DNA of 64,000 nucleotides from Moraxellaceae bacterium (GCA_004173455.1 SECL01000001.1:1-64000); one strand, 5' to 3'; positions 22,603 to 31,909 are shown, counted from the stretch's first letter. Notes: generated from the sequence alone by a model not told the origin. Translations and numbers: made by a program.

Positions 22603-22863
22603 TCAAACCCGATGGCGACTGCGCATAATCAGGTTATAGATAAACAAGACGATCACCGCGCCTACCACAGACATAATAAATCCGGCTGCTTCGCCATCGG
22701 CATACCAGCCTAACCAGCGTCCCAGATAAGTGGCAACCAGCGCACCAATTACCCCCAGTACGGTAGTCACAATAAATCCGGCCTTGTCATTTCCCGGATG
22801 AATCGCGCGAGCAATCAGACCTGCAAAAAAACCGATAATAATGGCACCAATGAGTGAAAACAT
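22603..22863 (-). CDS. GlsB/YeaQ/YmgE family stress-response membrane protein
   Basis: A small 86-residue transglycosylase-associated family protein with three hydrophobic segments and Gly-rich helices (GAIIIGFFAGLIAR, GVIGALVATYLG, VVGAVIVLFIYNLI). Members are induced by general stress; the molecular role is unknown. AAGGAG lies 7 nt before the 22863 ATG. An ATG seven codons further upstream lacks such a site and was not used. Confidence 0.88.
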   Translation of the reverse strand: MFSLIGAIIIGFFAGLIARAIHPGNDKAGFIVTTVLGVIGALVATYLGRWLGWYADGEAAGFIMSVVGAVIVLFIYNLIMRSRHRV

Positions 22864-22999
22864 ACTTTTCTCCTTAATCTTCAATGTAGCGGTTAGTTAA
22901 GAAATAACACGCTATAAAAAACACTCAAAAGGGCTTTAGTAGGCTTTGGGTGAGGGATTGTAGTTATTGTTACTGCTGGATTTTTTAAATAATGGCCAT

Positions 23000-23047
23000 A
23001 AAAAAACCTTGCAGGAAATTTACTGGCGAGCAAACTCTCTACAAGGT
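23000..23047 (-). terminator. Probable terminator after NCS2 permease
   Basis: ACCTTG/CAAGGT arms (23042-23047 with 23006-23011 on the minus transcript) surround a 30-nt loop and are followed by seven T. The long loop makes it less certain than the others. It lies about 25 nt past the permease stop. Confidence 0.55.
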
Positions 23048-23071
23048 CTAAAAATAGGTGAGTGACGGTTA

Positions 23072-24418
23072 TTAGATCGCCCAGCCGCCCAAATAAAAAG
23101 CCGCCAGAATAATCGCAATCATCACCGTGCCAATATTCAGCTTGCGCCATTCTCCGGCAAACAGGCGGCCAATCACCAGCGCACTAAAACCCAGCATGAT
23201 GCCAGTCACAATGTTGCAGGTGAGCACAATAAACACCGCACAAATCAGCCCAGACATGGCGCCAACAAAATCGGCAAAATTAATTTTGCTGACGTTGCTC
23301 AGCATCAGCAGACCCACATACATGAGCGCAGGGGCTGTAGCATATTCCGGCACCAAATAAGCCAGTGGGGATAAAAATAAAATCAGCAGAAAAAGTATTC
23401 CCACCACAATGGCAGTGAGGCCGGTTTTGCCGCCTGCCGCAGTGCCGGCAGCAGATTCAATATACACCGCAGCGGGAGCAGTTCCCAGTAAACCAGAGGC
23501 AATGCTACTGACCGAATCAGACGTGAGCGCACGCTTGCCATTGATGATTTGGCCGTCCTGATCAATTAAGTTGGCTTGCCCTGCCACCGCCCGAATCGTA
23601 CCCGTGGCATCAAAAATGGCCGTCATGACCAGTGCAAATACCGTGGGTAGTATTTTTGGATCCAGTGCGCCTACAACATCCAGACTAAACAGCAGGGAGT
23701 GCCCGCTACTGTCGGTTAGGCTGGGCATGGCAAACACCCCATGAAAACTGACTTTTGGATCAAACACCAAGCCTAAAATGGAAATGGCAATGATCACCAG
23801 TAAAATTGCGCCCGGTACTTTAAGGCGCTCAAGACCAATAGTCACGGCCAATCCCAGCAGCGACATCAACACCGGAAACGAGGTGAGTTGCCCCAGACTA
23901 ATCGGCAAACCCTCACTGGGATTTTTAATAATCAGGCCCACGCCACTGGCGGCAATTAAAAACAGGAATAATCCAATCCCCACGCCAATACCATGCGCAA
24001 TATCCATCGGCAGGTTTTTTAAAATCCAGGTGCGAATACCCGTCACTGAAATCAGGGTAAACAAAATACCCATTAAAAACACAGCACCCAGCGCCACAGG
24101 GATACTGACCTGCTGACCCAGCACCAGACTAAATGCAGTAAAGGCAGTAAGTGAAATGGCACAACCAATCGCCATGGGAACATTGGCCCAAAAACCAATC
24201 AGCAAAGAGCCAAAACCAGCCACCAGACAGGTGGCCACAAATACCAGCTCGGGTGGAAAACCGGCTTTGGCCAGCATGCCGGGCACCACAATGACCGAAT
24301 ACACCATGGCCAAAAAGGTGGTCAGGCCAGCAATAATCTCCTGCCGGACATTGCTGCCGCGTGCGCTGATGCCAAAATAGCCATCAAGCCCGCGTGAATT
24401 AGAGTGAGGGGCAGTCAT
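23072..24418 (-). CDS. NCS2 family purine permease (AzgA-like)
   Basis: Inner-membrane nucleobase:cation symporter of the COG2252 branch, which transports adenine, guanine or hypoxanthine in characterised members. It has about 448 residues with some 12-14 hydrophobic segments and the conserved [20 protein letters not shown] at the N-terminus. The ATG at 24418 (MTAPHS) is preferred over an ATG ten codons upstream because family members begin there. The substrate cannot be settled from the sequence. It is not next to the pur genes. Confidence 0.88.
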   Translation of the reverse strand: MTAPHSNSRGLDGYFGISARGSNVRQEIIAGLTTFLAMVYSVIVVPGMLAKAGFPPELVFVATCLVAGFGSLLIGFWANVPMAIGCAISLTAFTAFSLVLGQQVSIPVALGAVFLMGILFTLISVTGIRTWILKNLPMDIAHGIGVGIGLFLFLIAASGVGLIIKNPSEGLPISLGQLTSFPVLMSLLGLAVTIGLERLKVPGAILLVIIAISILGLVFDPKVSFHGVFAMPSLTDSSGHSLLFSLDVVGALDPKILPTVFALVMTAIFDATGTIRAVAGQANLIDQDGQIINGKRALTSDSVSSIASGLLGTAPAAVYIESAAGTAAGGKTGLTAIVVGILFLLILFLSPLAYLVPEYATAPALMYVGLLMLSNVSKINFADFVGAMSGLICAVFIVLTCNIVTGIMLGFSALVIGRLFAGEWRKLNIGTVMIAIILAAFYLGGWAI

Positions 24419-24514
24419 AAATTTTCTCATCAAGCATCTGTGCGGCATTTTCGCACAAAACTGCCCCCGGATTGAATATTGCTGCGCTGGGTTTTTTTAC
24501 AGGCTTATCAGGGG

Positions 24515-25900
24515 TTATTTTGCTTTTAGCGCGGCAATAATTTTCTGATGCAAACCCCCAAAGCCGCCATTGGACATGATCACAATGGCATCACCAGACT
24601 GGGCTTGTTGCTGAACCCGGCCAATAATCTGCTCAAGTTGTTGCACAATGGTCGCGGAATTGGGTGAGGCCGCAATCACCGGCGATAAATCCCAGTCCAG
24701 TCCTTCCGGCTGATACCAGATCACTTCATCGGCCATGCGGGCAGAATACGCCAGATTGTCCTTGTGGCTGCCCATGCGCATGGTGTTGGAACGTGGCTCA
24801 ATAATCGCCCATAGTTTGCGCTGGCCAATTTTCTTGCGCGCGCCATCCAGTGTGGTTTCAATGGCGGTGGGATGATGGGCAAAGTCGTCATACACCTCAA
24901 TGCCATCAATGGTGCCCAATAACTCCATGCGGCGTTTGATACCTGCAAAGTTTGACAGGGCATCACAGGCTTGCTGTGGGCTAACCCCCACATGATAAGC
25001 CGCTGCAATCGCGGCCAAACCATTGGATACATTATGCTGGCCGCTCATGCCCCAATTGACTGTGCCGGTTTCTTTGCCTTGATACATCACCTGAAACTGG
25101 CTACCGTCGGCACTGAGTAATTCAGCCTGCCAATCGGCGCTATGTTGTCCAATCGCAGTGCGCTGTACCGGCGTCCAGCAGCCCATGTCCAGCACTTCAT
25201 CAATATGACGCTCAGTGATGGGGGCAATAATCTGGCCGTCACTTGGGATGGTGCGCACCAAATGATGAAACTGCTTTTGAATAGCCGCCAGATCATCAAA
25301 AATATCGGCATGATCAAATTCAAGATTATTTAAAATGGCCGTGCGCGGCTGGTAATGCACAAACTTGGAACGCTTGTCAAAAAATGCGGAATCATATTCA
25401 TCAGCTTCCACCACAAAGTAGTTTTTTTCTTGTTCTGGTTGCAAGCGACCACCCAGACGCGCACTGTGACTAAAACACAACGGCACACCGCCAATCAAAA
25501 AGCCCGGGTTTAAACCGGCCTGATCCAGAATCCACGCCAGCATGGTGGTGGTTGTGGTTTTGCCATGGGTTCCGGCCACGGCCAGCACATGGCGGCCACG
25601 CAGCACATAATCGGACAAAAATTGCGGGCCCGAGGTGTAGGGCAGGCCAGCATTCAGCATGTATTCTACGGCTTCGATCCCGCGCTTCATCGCATTACCG
25701 ACAATCACCAGATCAGGGTGCGGCTGCAAATGACTGGCCGCATAGCCCTGCATCAGTTCAATGCCAGCGGCTTCCAGCTGGGTAGACATGGGCGGGTAAA
25801 CATTCTGGTCTGAACCGGTGACCGTATGACCCAGTTCACGCGCCAGCAGCGCCAGTGAACCCATAAACGTGCCACAAATCCCCAAAATATGCAGATGCAT
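24515..25900 (-). CDS. mpl: UDP-N-acetylmuramate:L-alanyl-gamma-D-glutamyl-meso-diaminopimelate ligase
   Basis: Mur-ligase relative that reattaches recycled murein tripeptide to UDP-MurNAc, feeding it back into cell-wall synthesis. The 461 residues include the nucleotide-binding ILGICGTFMG at 5-14, the ATP-binding GTHGKTTTT (110-118), EADEYDSAFFDKRSKF, and DDFAHHPTAI, all characteristic of Mpl rather than MurC. It functionally complements anmK in the same window. Confidence 0.95.
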   Translation of the reverse strand: MHLHILGICGTFMGSLALLARELGHTVTGSDQNVYPPMSTQLEAAGIELMQGYAASHLQPHPDLVIVGNAMKRGIEAVEYMLNAGLPYTSGPQFLSDYVLRGRHVLAVAGTHGKTTTTTMLAWILDQAGLNPGFLIGGVPLCFSHSARLGGRLQPEQEKNYFVVEADEYDSAFFDKRSKFVHYQPRTAILNNLEFDHADIFDDLAAIQKQFHHLVRTIPSDGQIIAPITERHIDEVLDMGCWTPVQRTAIGQHSADWQAELLSADGSQFQVMYQGKETGTVNWGMSGQHNVSNGLAAIAAAYHVGVSPQQACDALSNFAGIKRRMELLGTIDGIEVYDDFAHHPTAIETTLDGARKKIGQRKLWAIIEPRSNTMRMGSHKDNLAYSARMADEVIWYQPEGLDWDLSPVIAASPNSATIVQQLEQIIGRVQQQAQSGDAIVIMSNGGFGGLHQKIIAALKAK

Positions 25901-26084
25901 TGCTTGTTTTCTCCATGCCAGAACCAGTGCGCGCAGGCGAGTTATTAAAAAAGTGGCCTGCTAAAAATTGCCAAGAACGATAGCAAGGCTCAGGCGAAAA
26001 AGATACTGTTAGCCCATGTCTTTTAGCACGGGCGTTTCAGGCCTGTAATGCCCTGCAGCCTGTATAGCCCATGGTGAGAAATTT

Positions 26085-26441
26085 ATGTCATCCCTCTGGT
26101 TTCCGCTGTGTTTGCTGGTGATGTCCAACTGCTTTATGACACTGGCGTGGTATGGTCACCTCAAGTTTTTGCATCATGCGCCATTGTGGCAAGCCATCCT
26201 GTGTGGCTGGCTGATTGCCTTGGTGGAATATGCCTTTATGGTACCGGCCAACCGGTTTTTAAGTGAGCAGGGCTGGAGCCTTGGCCAAATGAAAATCACC
26301 CAGGAAGTGATTACCCTGCTGGTGTTTGTGCCGTTTATGCTGTGGCTGTTCAAGCAGCCATTTAAGTTGGATTATATCTGGGCGGGTTTGTGCCTGCTGG
26401 GAGCGGTATTTTTTGTATTTAGAAGTCAACTGGCTCATTAA
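26085..26441 (+). CDS. DMT-superfamily small membrane protein (DUF486)
   Basis: A 118-residue inner-membrane protein with four hydrophobic segments, resembling the DUF486/DMTL family. CFMTLAWYGHLKF at the N-terminus and WLIALVEYAFMVPANR in the middle are typical. Its substrate is unknown. It is a single gene whose 184-bp upstream gap from mpl contains no clear promoter. Confidence 0.85.
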   Translation: MSSLWFPLCLLVMSNCFMTLAWYGHLKFLHHAPLWQAILCGWLIALVEYAFMVPANRFLSEQGWSLGQMKITQEVITLLVFVPFMLWLFKQPFKLDYIWAGLCLLGAVFFVFRSQLAH

Positions 26442-26460
26442 AAATAACCAAGCAATCTAT

Positions 26461-26497
26461 AAAAAAATAGCGCGTAAACCCTAAGATTAACGCGCTA
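26461..26497 (-). terminator. Terminator after the EF-hand gene
   Basis: TAGCGCG/CGCGCTA arms (26468-26474 and 26491-26497) have a 16-nt loop and are followed on the minus strand by seven T. It lies about 65 nt beyond the EF-hand gene stop and may also serve the convergent DUF486 gene. Confidence 0.7.
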
Positions 26498-26560
26498 ATG
26501 ACATAAGCTAATTTAGCTAGGCCGATTTGATTTAAGTTGGTTTAACTCAGAAAGCCTGCA

Positions 26561-26965
26561 TTATACCGCTGGCTTGGGCATGTCACGGTGTCCCTTGTGA
26601 TGATGCTTGAAGCTTGCGCGTTTGGCTTGCGCGGTTTTCAGTTCATCCATGCTCAAGCTGCCGTCTTTGTTGGCATCCAGACGGGCAAAGCGATTTTTTT
26701 CCATCTCTTGCTTGCGGGCTTCCCACGCGGCTTTTTGCAGTGTATTAAATTTGGCAAATTCAGTCGCAGACAGTTTGCCGTCCTTGTTGCTATCCGCTTG
26801 CTGGAACAGGGCAGTCTGTTGCGCCTGCATTTTGGCCATGCGTTCGCTACGCTGTTGTGCTTTATCAACATTCGCGGGTGTAGTCGTAGAGGTTGCTGCA
26901 AAGGCAGAAACTGCAACACCACAGCCTAAAATCGCAACCGATAATGTTTTTGAGAAAGTATTCAT
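26561..26965 (-). CDS. Exported EF-hand protein
   Basis: A 134-residue secreted or periplasmic protein with a signal peptide ending near AFA (residue 23) and two canonical EF-hand loops, DSNKDGKLSATE (58-69) and DANKDGSLSMDE (97-108). Calcium binding is expected. The His/Lys-rich tail (KHHHKGHRD) could bind other metals. AGGA lies 6 nt before the 26965 ATG, so the longer upstream start is not needed. Its role is unknown. Confidence 0.85.
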   Translation of the reverse strand: MNTFSKTLSVAILGCGVAVSAFAATSTTTPANVDKAQQRSERMAKMQAQQTALFQQADSNKDGKLSATEFAKFNTLQKAAWEARKQEMEKNRFARLDANKDGSLSMDELKTAQAKRASFKHHHKGHRDMPKPAV

Positions 26966-27360
26966 AGTCAATCCTGTGAGTGTAATCAATGGGTCAGCAT
27001 CTACCTAAACACGCTTGATCCTGACGATGAAGCCATCATAGCTGTTAAGCCGTGCTACAGTTTGCACAAATCGTGTAGAAATGCCCTGATTGTCAGTCAG
27101 GCTGCAATGCTTGTGTAATGGTTTGAAATACAGAGCATTATTTGAGTGTATAAACTTATTTTTATCCTTGATGTGGATCATTTTGCCTCACTTATGAAGC
27201 AATCTGGCAGTATCGTCGCCTGAATGGACCCATAAGCTGCTTAATGTGCAGACATTTTATTCATTCCTGCTGAAAACACGATAATTTTCTTGGCTGTTGA
27301 TGCTTTTTCAGGCAAAATATGCGGTCTTTTTTTTAACAAACGCTCTGGATAGCCGTGCTT
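26966..27360. other. Divergent intergenic region before purE
   Basis: A 395-bp gap between the EF-hand gene and purE that must carry promoters for both. No convincing -35/-10 pair, operator palindrome or RNA structure stands out. A TTGATG followed by AT-rich sequence near 27297 is the only weak candidate for purE. Confidence 0.4.
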
Positions 27361-27879
27361 ATGAACTCGTCCGTTAACCCTGCCAACCCACCGCTGGTTG
27401 GAATTATCATGGGCTCTCAGTCTGACTGGGCGACGCTTGAACACACTGCCAACATGCTGACCCAGCTCAATGTGCCGTTTGAAGCCGAAGTGGTATCCGC
27501 GCACCGTACCCCGGACCGTTTGTTTGACTATGCCGAAACAGCGCGCGCGCGTGGCATTCAGGTGATTATTGCCGGTGCAGGGGGTGCTGCGCATTTGCCG
27601 GGCATGTGTGCGGCCAAAACCGACCTGCCGGTGCTGGGTGTACCCGTACAGTCATCCATTTTAAATGGGGTGGATTCGCTGTTGTCGATTGTGCAAATGC
27701 CAGCGGGTATTGCGGTAGGAACACTGGCGATTGGCAAGGCAGGCGCCACGAATGCTGCGATTTTGGCCGCGCAAATTCTGGGCTTAAACAACCTGGCCAT
27801 TGCCGAAGCGGTGCAGCAGTTTAGACTGGCTCAAACTGAAAAAGTCAGCAGCAACAACATTCCCGGTCAAAGTAATTAA
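27361..27879 (+). CDS. purE: 5-(carboxyamino)imidazole ribonucleotide mutase
   Basis: Converts N5-CAIR to CAIR in purine biosynthesis. It has 172 residues, with [15 protein letters not shown] near the start, [13 protein letters not shown], and [11 protein letters not shown] forming the family active site. ATG 27361 is chosen over an in-frame GTG two codons upstream. It ends 11 bp before purK, so the two form an operon and work in sequence (PurK makes the substrate of PurE). Confidence 0.96.
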   Translation: MNSSVNPANPPLVGIIMGSQSDWATLEHTANMLTQLNVPFEAEVVSAHRTPDRLFDYAETARARGIQVIIAGAGGAAHLPGMCAAKTDLPVLGVPVQSSILNGVDSLLSIVQMPAGIAVGTLAIGKAGATNAAILAAQILGLNNLAIAEAVQQFRLAQTEKVSSNNIPGQSN

Positions 27880-27890
27880 GGACGGGCAGC

Positions 27891-29066
27891 ATGGCACCTA
27901 ACGACAATTTGAAAGTGAACTCGGCTATGGTTAACACTGTTGGCATTTTTGGTGGTGGACAGCTTGGCCGGATGCTGGCACAGGCCGCCTTGCCGCTGGG
28001 TTTGCGATGTACTTTTTATGAGGCTGGCAGCGACTGTCCATCCGCTGCGCTGGGTCAGGTGATTGACAATACTCAGACTAATGCACTGCACGCTTTTATA
28101 CAAAGTGCTGATGTGTTTAGCCTTGAGTTTGAAAACACGCCACTGGCCGATGCCGATGCACTCAGCCAGCACAAAACCCTGCATCCGCCACGACAGGCAC
28201 TGGCCATAGCGCAACATCGCCTGTCGGAAAAAGCCCTGTTTGACCAGCTGGATATTCCGGTGGCGCCGTATTCAGCCGTGCATAGTTTGCATGATTTACA
28301 GCAAGCAGCCGAGCAGCAAGGTTTGCCGCTGGTAATCAAAACCGCAACCGGTGGCTATGACGGCAAGGGACAGTTTGTCATTCGTGAAACCGCGCACATT
28401 GAGCAGGCATGGCATGAGCTGGGTCAAGCTGCGCCATTGATTGCCGAAAGTTTTGTGCGCTTTGATCGTGAAGTGTCGATTATTGCCGTGCGGGGGCAAG
28501 ATGGTGAAATTCGCACCTGGCCACTGGCTGAAAATCATCATCATCAGGGCATTTTGTCGCACTCCATTGTGCCTGCGCCCCACAGTCAAGATTTGCAGCC
28601 GATAGCCACGGATTATATTACCCGGCTGCTCAATCACTTAAATTATGTCGGTGTGCTGACGCTGGAGCTGTTTGTCACTGAGCAGGGTTTGCTGGCCAAT
28701 GAAATGGCGCCACGGGTGCATAATTCCGGGCACTGGAGCATTGAAGGCGCAGTGTGTTCACAGTTTGAAAACCACATGCGTGCGGTGGCTGGTTTGCCGC
28801 TGGGTTCTACCGAGCTGGTTAAGCCTACCGTCATGGTCAATATCATTGGCCAGCATCCTAAAACGTCTGATATTCTGGCGCTGGATGGCGCACATTTACA
28901 CCTGTATGGTAAAACCGAGCGGACTGGCCGCAAGCTGGGGCATATTACCCTGATGCCGGTAGACAGCAGCCAGTTAAACCATTTATGTCAGCAACTTGCC
29001 ACGCTGTTGCCGCAACCCTTGGCCTTAACACCGGATATGGCCATTCCAGTGACTGATCAGGGTTAA
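27891..29066 (+). CDS. purK: 5-(carboxyamino)imidazole ribonucleotide synthase
   Basis: ATP-grasp enzyme that carboxylates AIR with bicarbonate. The 391 residues have GIFGGGQLGRMLAQAA near residues 18-33, the ATP-grasp core VIKTATGGYDGKGQ, and NEMAPRVHNSGHWS. AAGGA lies 8 nt before the ATG; a second in-frame ATG at codon 13 gives a start closer to other PurK proteins and is the main alternative. It is followed by a strong terminator about 125 nt downstream. Confidence 0.95.
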   Translation: MAPNDNLKVNSAMVNTVGIFGGGQLGRMLAQAALPLGLRCTFYEAGSDCPSAALGQVIDNTQTNALHAFIQSADVFSLEFENTPLADADALSQHKTLHPPRQALAIAQHRLSEKALFDQLDIPVAPYSAVHSLHDLQQAAEQQGLPLVIKTATGGYDGKGQFVIRETAHIEQAWHELGQAAPLIAESFVRFDREVSIIAVRGQDGEIRTWPLAENHHHQGILSHSIVPAPHSQDLQPIATDYITRLLNHLNYVGVLTLELFVTEQGLLANEMAPRVHNSGHWSIEGAVCSQFENHMRAVAGLPLGSTELVKPTVMVNIIGQHPKTSDILALDGAHLHLYGKTERTGRKLGHITLMPVDSSQLNHLCQQLATLLPQPLALTPDMAIPVTDQG

Positions 29067-29128
29067 AAAATAGAAAGTTGTCAGACAATTTTTTGGGTTT
29101 TTGATTCGTACCATTTTATAATGGCAAG

Positions 29129-29218
29129 GTGAACGGCTAATTTAGTTTGTTACACCCTTTCGATGGGGTACATCGACCAAACCCTCTTTCAAAGGTGGCT
29201 CCTGCCACCTTTTTTTTG
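29129..29218 (+). ncRNA. Candidate small RNA downstream of purK
   Basis: TTGGGT (29093-29098), an 18-bp spacer and TATAAT (29117-29122) precede about 90 nt without an ORF. The stretch contains a small ACCC/GGGT hairpin (29153-29168) and ends in a strong terminator. The arrangement fits a free-standing sRNA. The alternative is that this is simply the purK 3' untranslated region. No known sRNA family was recognised. Confidence 0.45.
29191..29218 (+). terminator. Strong Rho-independent terminator
   Basis: A 9-bp stem AAAGGTGGC/GCCACCTTT has a 4-nt loop (29191-29212) and a T run to 29218. It ends the purEK transcript and any sRNA starting near 29129. Confidence 0.9.
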
Positions 29219-29264
29219 CCTGAAATTTGCCAAGGCAAGCATTGGATCTTTGCTTATAAACCTT

Positions 29265-29660
29265 TTAAGGCCGTTCCGCATATTGTGGCAAGCCATCGCA
29301 AATCACATCCCATTCGGCTTTGGAGGCTGTGAACACATGCAGGCTGGGGCCATGCCGTAAGGGCGTATCCAGTGTGCCCAAGCGCAAGCGATAATGGGCT
29401 GGATCAGTGTCGCGCTTGCTATAAATGGGCGCACCACACTCGCCACAAAATACCCGCTTTACGCCGGCACTTGATGAAAATTCCTTTAAGCTGGTTTCGC
29501 CTTTTAGCAACTGAAAATCTGCACGTTTGATGGATGCATTTACTGCATAGGCGCTACCATTGGCTTTGCGGCAACGCTGGCAATGGTAAATCCCCACCTC
29601 ACTAATGTCGCCATGAATCTGATACGCCACCGCACCACACAAGCAGGTTCCTCAATGCAT
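29265..29660 (-). pseudogene. GFA family zinc-binding protein, native start interrupted by TGA
   Basis: Glutathione-dependent formaldehyde-activating (GFA/CENP-V) fold protein. Zinc ligands are visible as YHCQRCRKANGS and VFCGECGAPIYS. The natural start appears to be ATG 29658-29660, with GAGG 5 nt upstream, but the reading is M-H-stop-GTCLCGAVAY because codon 3 is TGA (29652-29654). Family members keep G-x-C-L-C at exactly this point. Without read-through, only a TTG start at 29642 remains, which loses the first cysteine of CLC. The rest (125 codons) is intact, so the lesion is recent or is a sequencing error. Confidence 0.7.
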
Positions 29661-29702
29661 GATTACCTCGTTTCATTATGACTTATCTAATGATGATAAT
29701 CG

Positions 29703-29711
29703 TTATCCACA
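29703..29711 (+). promoter_or_regulatory. DnaA box at the palindrome locus
   Basis: A perfect TTATCCACA lies in the gene-free gap between the GFA gene and the transglycosylase. A second perfect box on the minus strand is at 29800-29808, and a TTATTCACA variant is at 30098-30106 (-). Confidence 0.7.
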
Positions 29712-29739
29712 ATTTCAAGTGATATGTTCCATAATTTTA

Positions 29740-30087
29740 TTTGAATTTAAAAGTTCTTATTTTTAAATTCAAACCCTGAAAATACTAAAATCACCATGCT
29801 GTGGATAAGTGTTGGCAGCTAAAAACGACAGTTAAAATGAATTCAAAGTTTTAAATTTAAACTTTGAATTCATTTTTAAGCAATCGAAACGACGTGACAA
29901 TCAAAAAATATGCGCTTAGCCAAAAACTATGAATTTAAAAACGGGATTTTTAAATTCATAACTGGCACATTCCAGCGCATTATTTTAAATTTAAAAGTAA
30001 GTAGAATGAATTTAAACTTTTGAATTCAAATTTTATGAATAGGTTAAAAGATTTGAATTTAAAAGTTAGTTTAAATTCAAATCTTTT
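29740..30087. repeat. Array of AT-rich inverted repeats (GAATTTAAA family)
   Basis: Four long inverted repeats occur in 350 bp: 29740-29752/29761-29773 (13-bp arms, perfect), 29834-29850/29860-29876 (17-bp arms, perfect), 29928-29941/29947-29960 (14-bp arms, perfect) and 30046-30063/30070-30087 (18-bp arms, perfect). All are built from GAATTTAAA or its close relative GAATTCAAA. Short palindromes at 29982-29995 and 30019-30030 lie between them. No T run follows consistently and no gene is present in 29661-30341. Related GAATTTAAATTTAAA words occur in oriC (16849-16863, 17110-17124). Confidence 0.8.
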
Positions 30088-30341
30088 ATTTTGAATTTGT
30101 GAATAAGGTTCTTGCATCAATTTGACCAGCGTGCGCACCGCAGTCTGTTTTAAGCCTATTTCAATCAAAATTGTGTTTAAGCGATTTTCATGATTAAAAA
30201 GGCAAGATAATGAAAAAGACTACATATTAAAACCAAGCGGATTTTTGCCCTGATTACGTGCCATGTTAAGGTAGTAAAAATCCAGTAAGTCATGGCATTT
30301 TTATGCATGTGGCTTACTCAATCACGCTTTAAGGTAAAACA

Positions 30342-31742
30342 ATGAAACGTAGTGGCATGACCAAAAATTTTCCCCTATTGGCATTGGCTGGCTTACTGGC
30401 TGTTCCGGTCAGTAGTTTTGCTGTTGAAGTCCAGAGTGCTGATGACCAGTTTCTGGGCTGTTTGAGTAATTTACGTGGTGACGCCATTGCCGCTGGGGTG
30501 TCCGGTCAGGCCTTTGATCAGTACACCGCCAATCTTGATCCGGATATGAGTGTGATCGACAAGCTGAATTACCAGCCCGAATTTAGCACGCCAATCTGGG
30601 ATTATTTGTCTGGTCTGGTGGATCAGGAGCGGGTGGATCTGGGGAAAACCAAACTACAGCAAAATCGTGAGGTGTTAAACCGCATTGCAGCGCAATACGG
30701 CGTAGAACCTGCCGCAGTGGTAGCCGTCTGGGGCGTAGAAAGCAATTTTGGTGATATTTCCGGTAAATACTCACTGGTACAGGCTTTGGGCACCTTAAGC
30801 TGTTATGGCCGCCGCCAGGGTTATTTTCGCACCGAGCTGTATGCGGCCTTACGCATCTTGCAGGCTAGCGATATTGCCGAAAACAAATTAAAAGGATCTT
30901 GGGCCGGGGCGTTTGGCCACACCCAGTTTATGCCGTCGACCTTTGAGCGACTGGCCGTAGATTTTGATGGTGATGGCCGCCGCGATATTGTCGATAGTGT
31001 GCCGGATGCACTGGCCTCGACGGCTAATTTTCTCAAGAAATCCGGCTGGCAAACGGGTTTGCCATGGGGCTTTGAAGTGCGCTTGCCGGAAAGCACCAGT
31101 ACCGAGGGCGAAGGGCGTCGTAGCAAACGCCCACTGGCCACTTGGCAGCAACGTGGCCTGACCCGTGTAGATGGTTCACCGCTGGTGCAGGGTAATTTAA
31201 CGGCTTCCAGTATGGCGGGCTTACTGGCACCAGCCGGGGCAGATGGCCCGGTATTTCTGGTGTTTAAAAATTTTGATGCGTTTTATAGTTATAACGCGGC
31301 GGAGAGCTATGCAATGGCAATTGCCCATTTGTCAGACCGGCTCAAAGGCGCTGGCCCGTTTGTTAGTGCCTGGCCCACCGATGATCCGGGAACGTCAAGG
31401 GCTGAACGCCGCGAAATCCAGCAGTATTTGCTGGCCAAAGGCTATGATATTGGTGAGCCGGATGGCCTGATTGGGGACAAATCGCGGCAAGCAATTCGAC
31501 AGGAACAGACCCGCTTGGGCTTGCCCCAAACCGGTAGGGGAGGGCAAAAAATATTGCAGGCTTTACGCCGTGATGCTGGCCAGCCAAGCATCTCTACAAA
31601 TGGTCAGAACACAGCGGTCAATCAACCATTAAATGCGCCTGTTATGCCTGAAGCGTCGTTAAGTACCACAGACAATGGCACATTAAAAATTGAAACCACC
31701 ATTCGCGCAATGCCAAAAAATATGCAAGACGAACCCTTTTAA
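30342..31742 (+). CDS. Lytic murein transglycosylase, MltB type
   Basis: Cleaves the MurNAc-GlcNAc bond of peptidoglycan with formation of 1,6-anhydro-MurNAc. The 466-residue protein has a signal peptide (about 1-27, ending SFA), a catalytic domain with Glu133 in GVESNFG and GAFGHTQFMPSTF, and a C-terminal peptidoglycan-binding domain (about 353-410, EIQQYLLAKGYDIGEPDGLIG). No lipobox cysteine is seen, so it is probably periplasmic rather than a lipoprotein. Its products feed AnmK and Mpl. The gene-free palindrome locus lies just upstream. Confidence 0.92.
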   Translation: MKRSGMTKNFPLLALAGLLAVPVSSFAVEVQSADDQFLGCLSNLRGDAIAAGVSGQAFDQYTANLDPDMSVIDKLNYQPEFSTPIWDYLSGLVDQERVDLGKTKLQQNREVLNRIAAQYGVEPAAVVAVWGVESNFGDISGKYSLVQALGTLSCYGRRQGYFRTELYAALRILQASDIAENKLKGSWAGAFGHTQFMPSTFERLAVDFDGDGRRDIVDSVPDALASTANFLKKSGWQTGLPWGFEVRLPESTSTEGEGRRSKRPLATWQQRGLTRVDGSPLVQGNLTASSMAGLLAPAGADGPVFLVFKNFDAFYSYNAAESYAMAIAHLSDRLKGAGPFVSAWPTDDPGTSRAERREIQQYLLAKGYDIGEPDGLIGDKSRQAIRQEQTRLGLPQTGRGGQKILQALRRDAGQPSISTNGQNTAVNQPLNAPVMPEASLSTTDNGTLKIETTIRAMPKNMQDEPF

Positions 31743-31883
31743 GGCATAGTTTTTAATGCATGGTTTTTAAGGCATAGTTTCGCAGTGATTCAATAAGCTG
31801 CCAAATGATCAAAAATTGATGATAAAGATCCGTTATTGACTGGGGTTAAACAAGTCTATGCGCTGCGACAAATAGATAGGATA

Positions 31884-31909
31884 AGTAATGTTCCACGTGG
31901 AACATTACT
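31884..31909. promoter_or_regulatory. parS: parS-type site D with extended palindrome
   Basis: The core TGTTCCACGTGGAACA is at 31889-31904. The symmetry extends to a perfect 26-bp palindrome over the interval given, the longest of the six sites. It is intergenic, 105 bp before the DUF815 gene. Confidence 0.88.

Noticed and set aside
29163-29360. Two overlapping plus-strand frames across the purK terminator
   Set aside because: They run through a strong terminator and into the antisense of the GFA gene; no ribosome binding site.
29980-30168. Minus-strand 62-codon frame in the palindrome array
   Set aside because: Its Phe/Lys/Leu-rich sequence is a direct by-product of the GAATTTAAA repeats.
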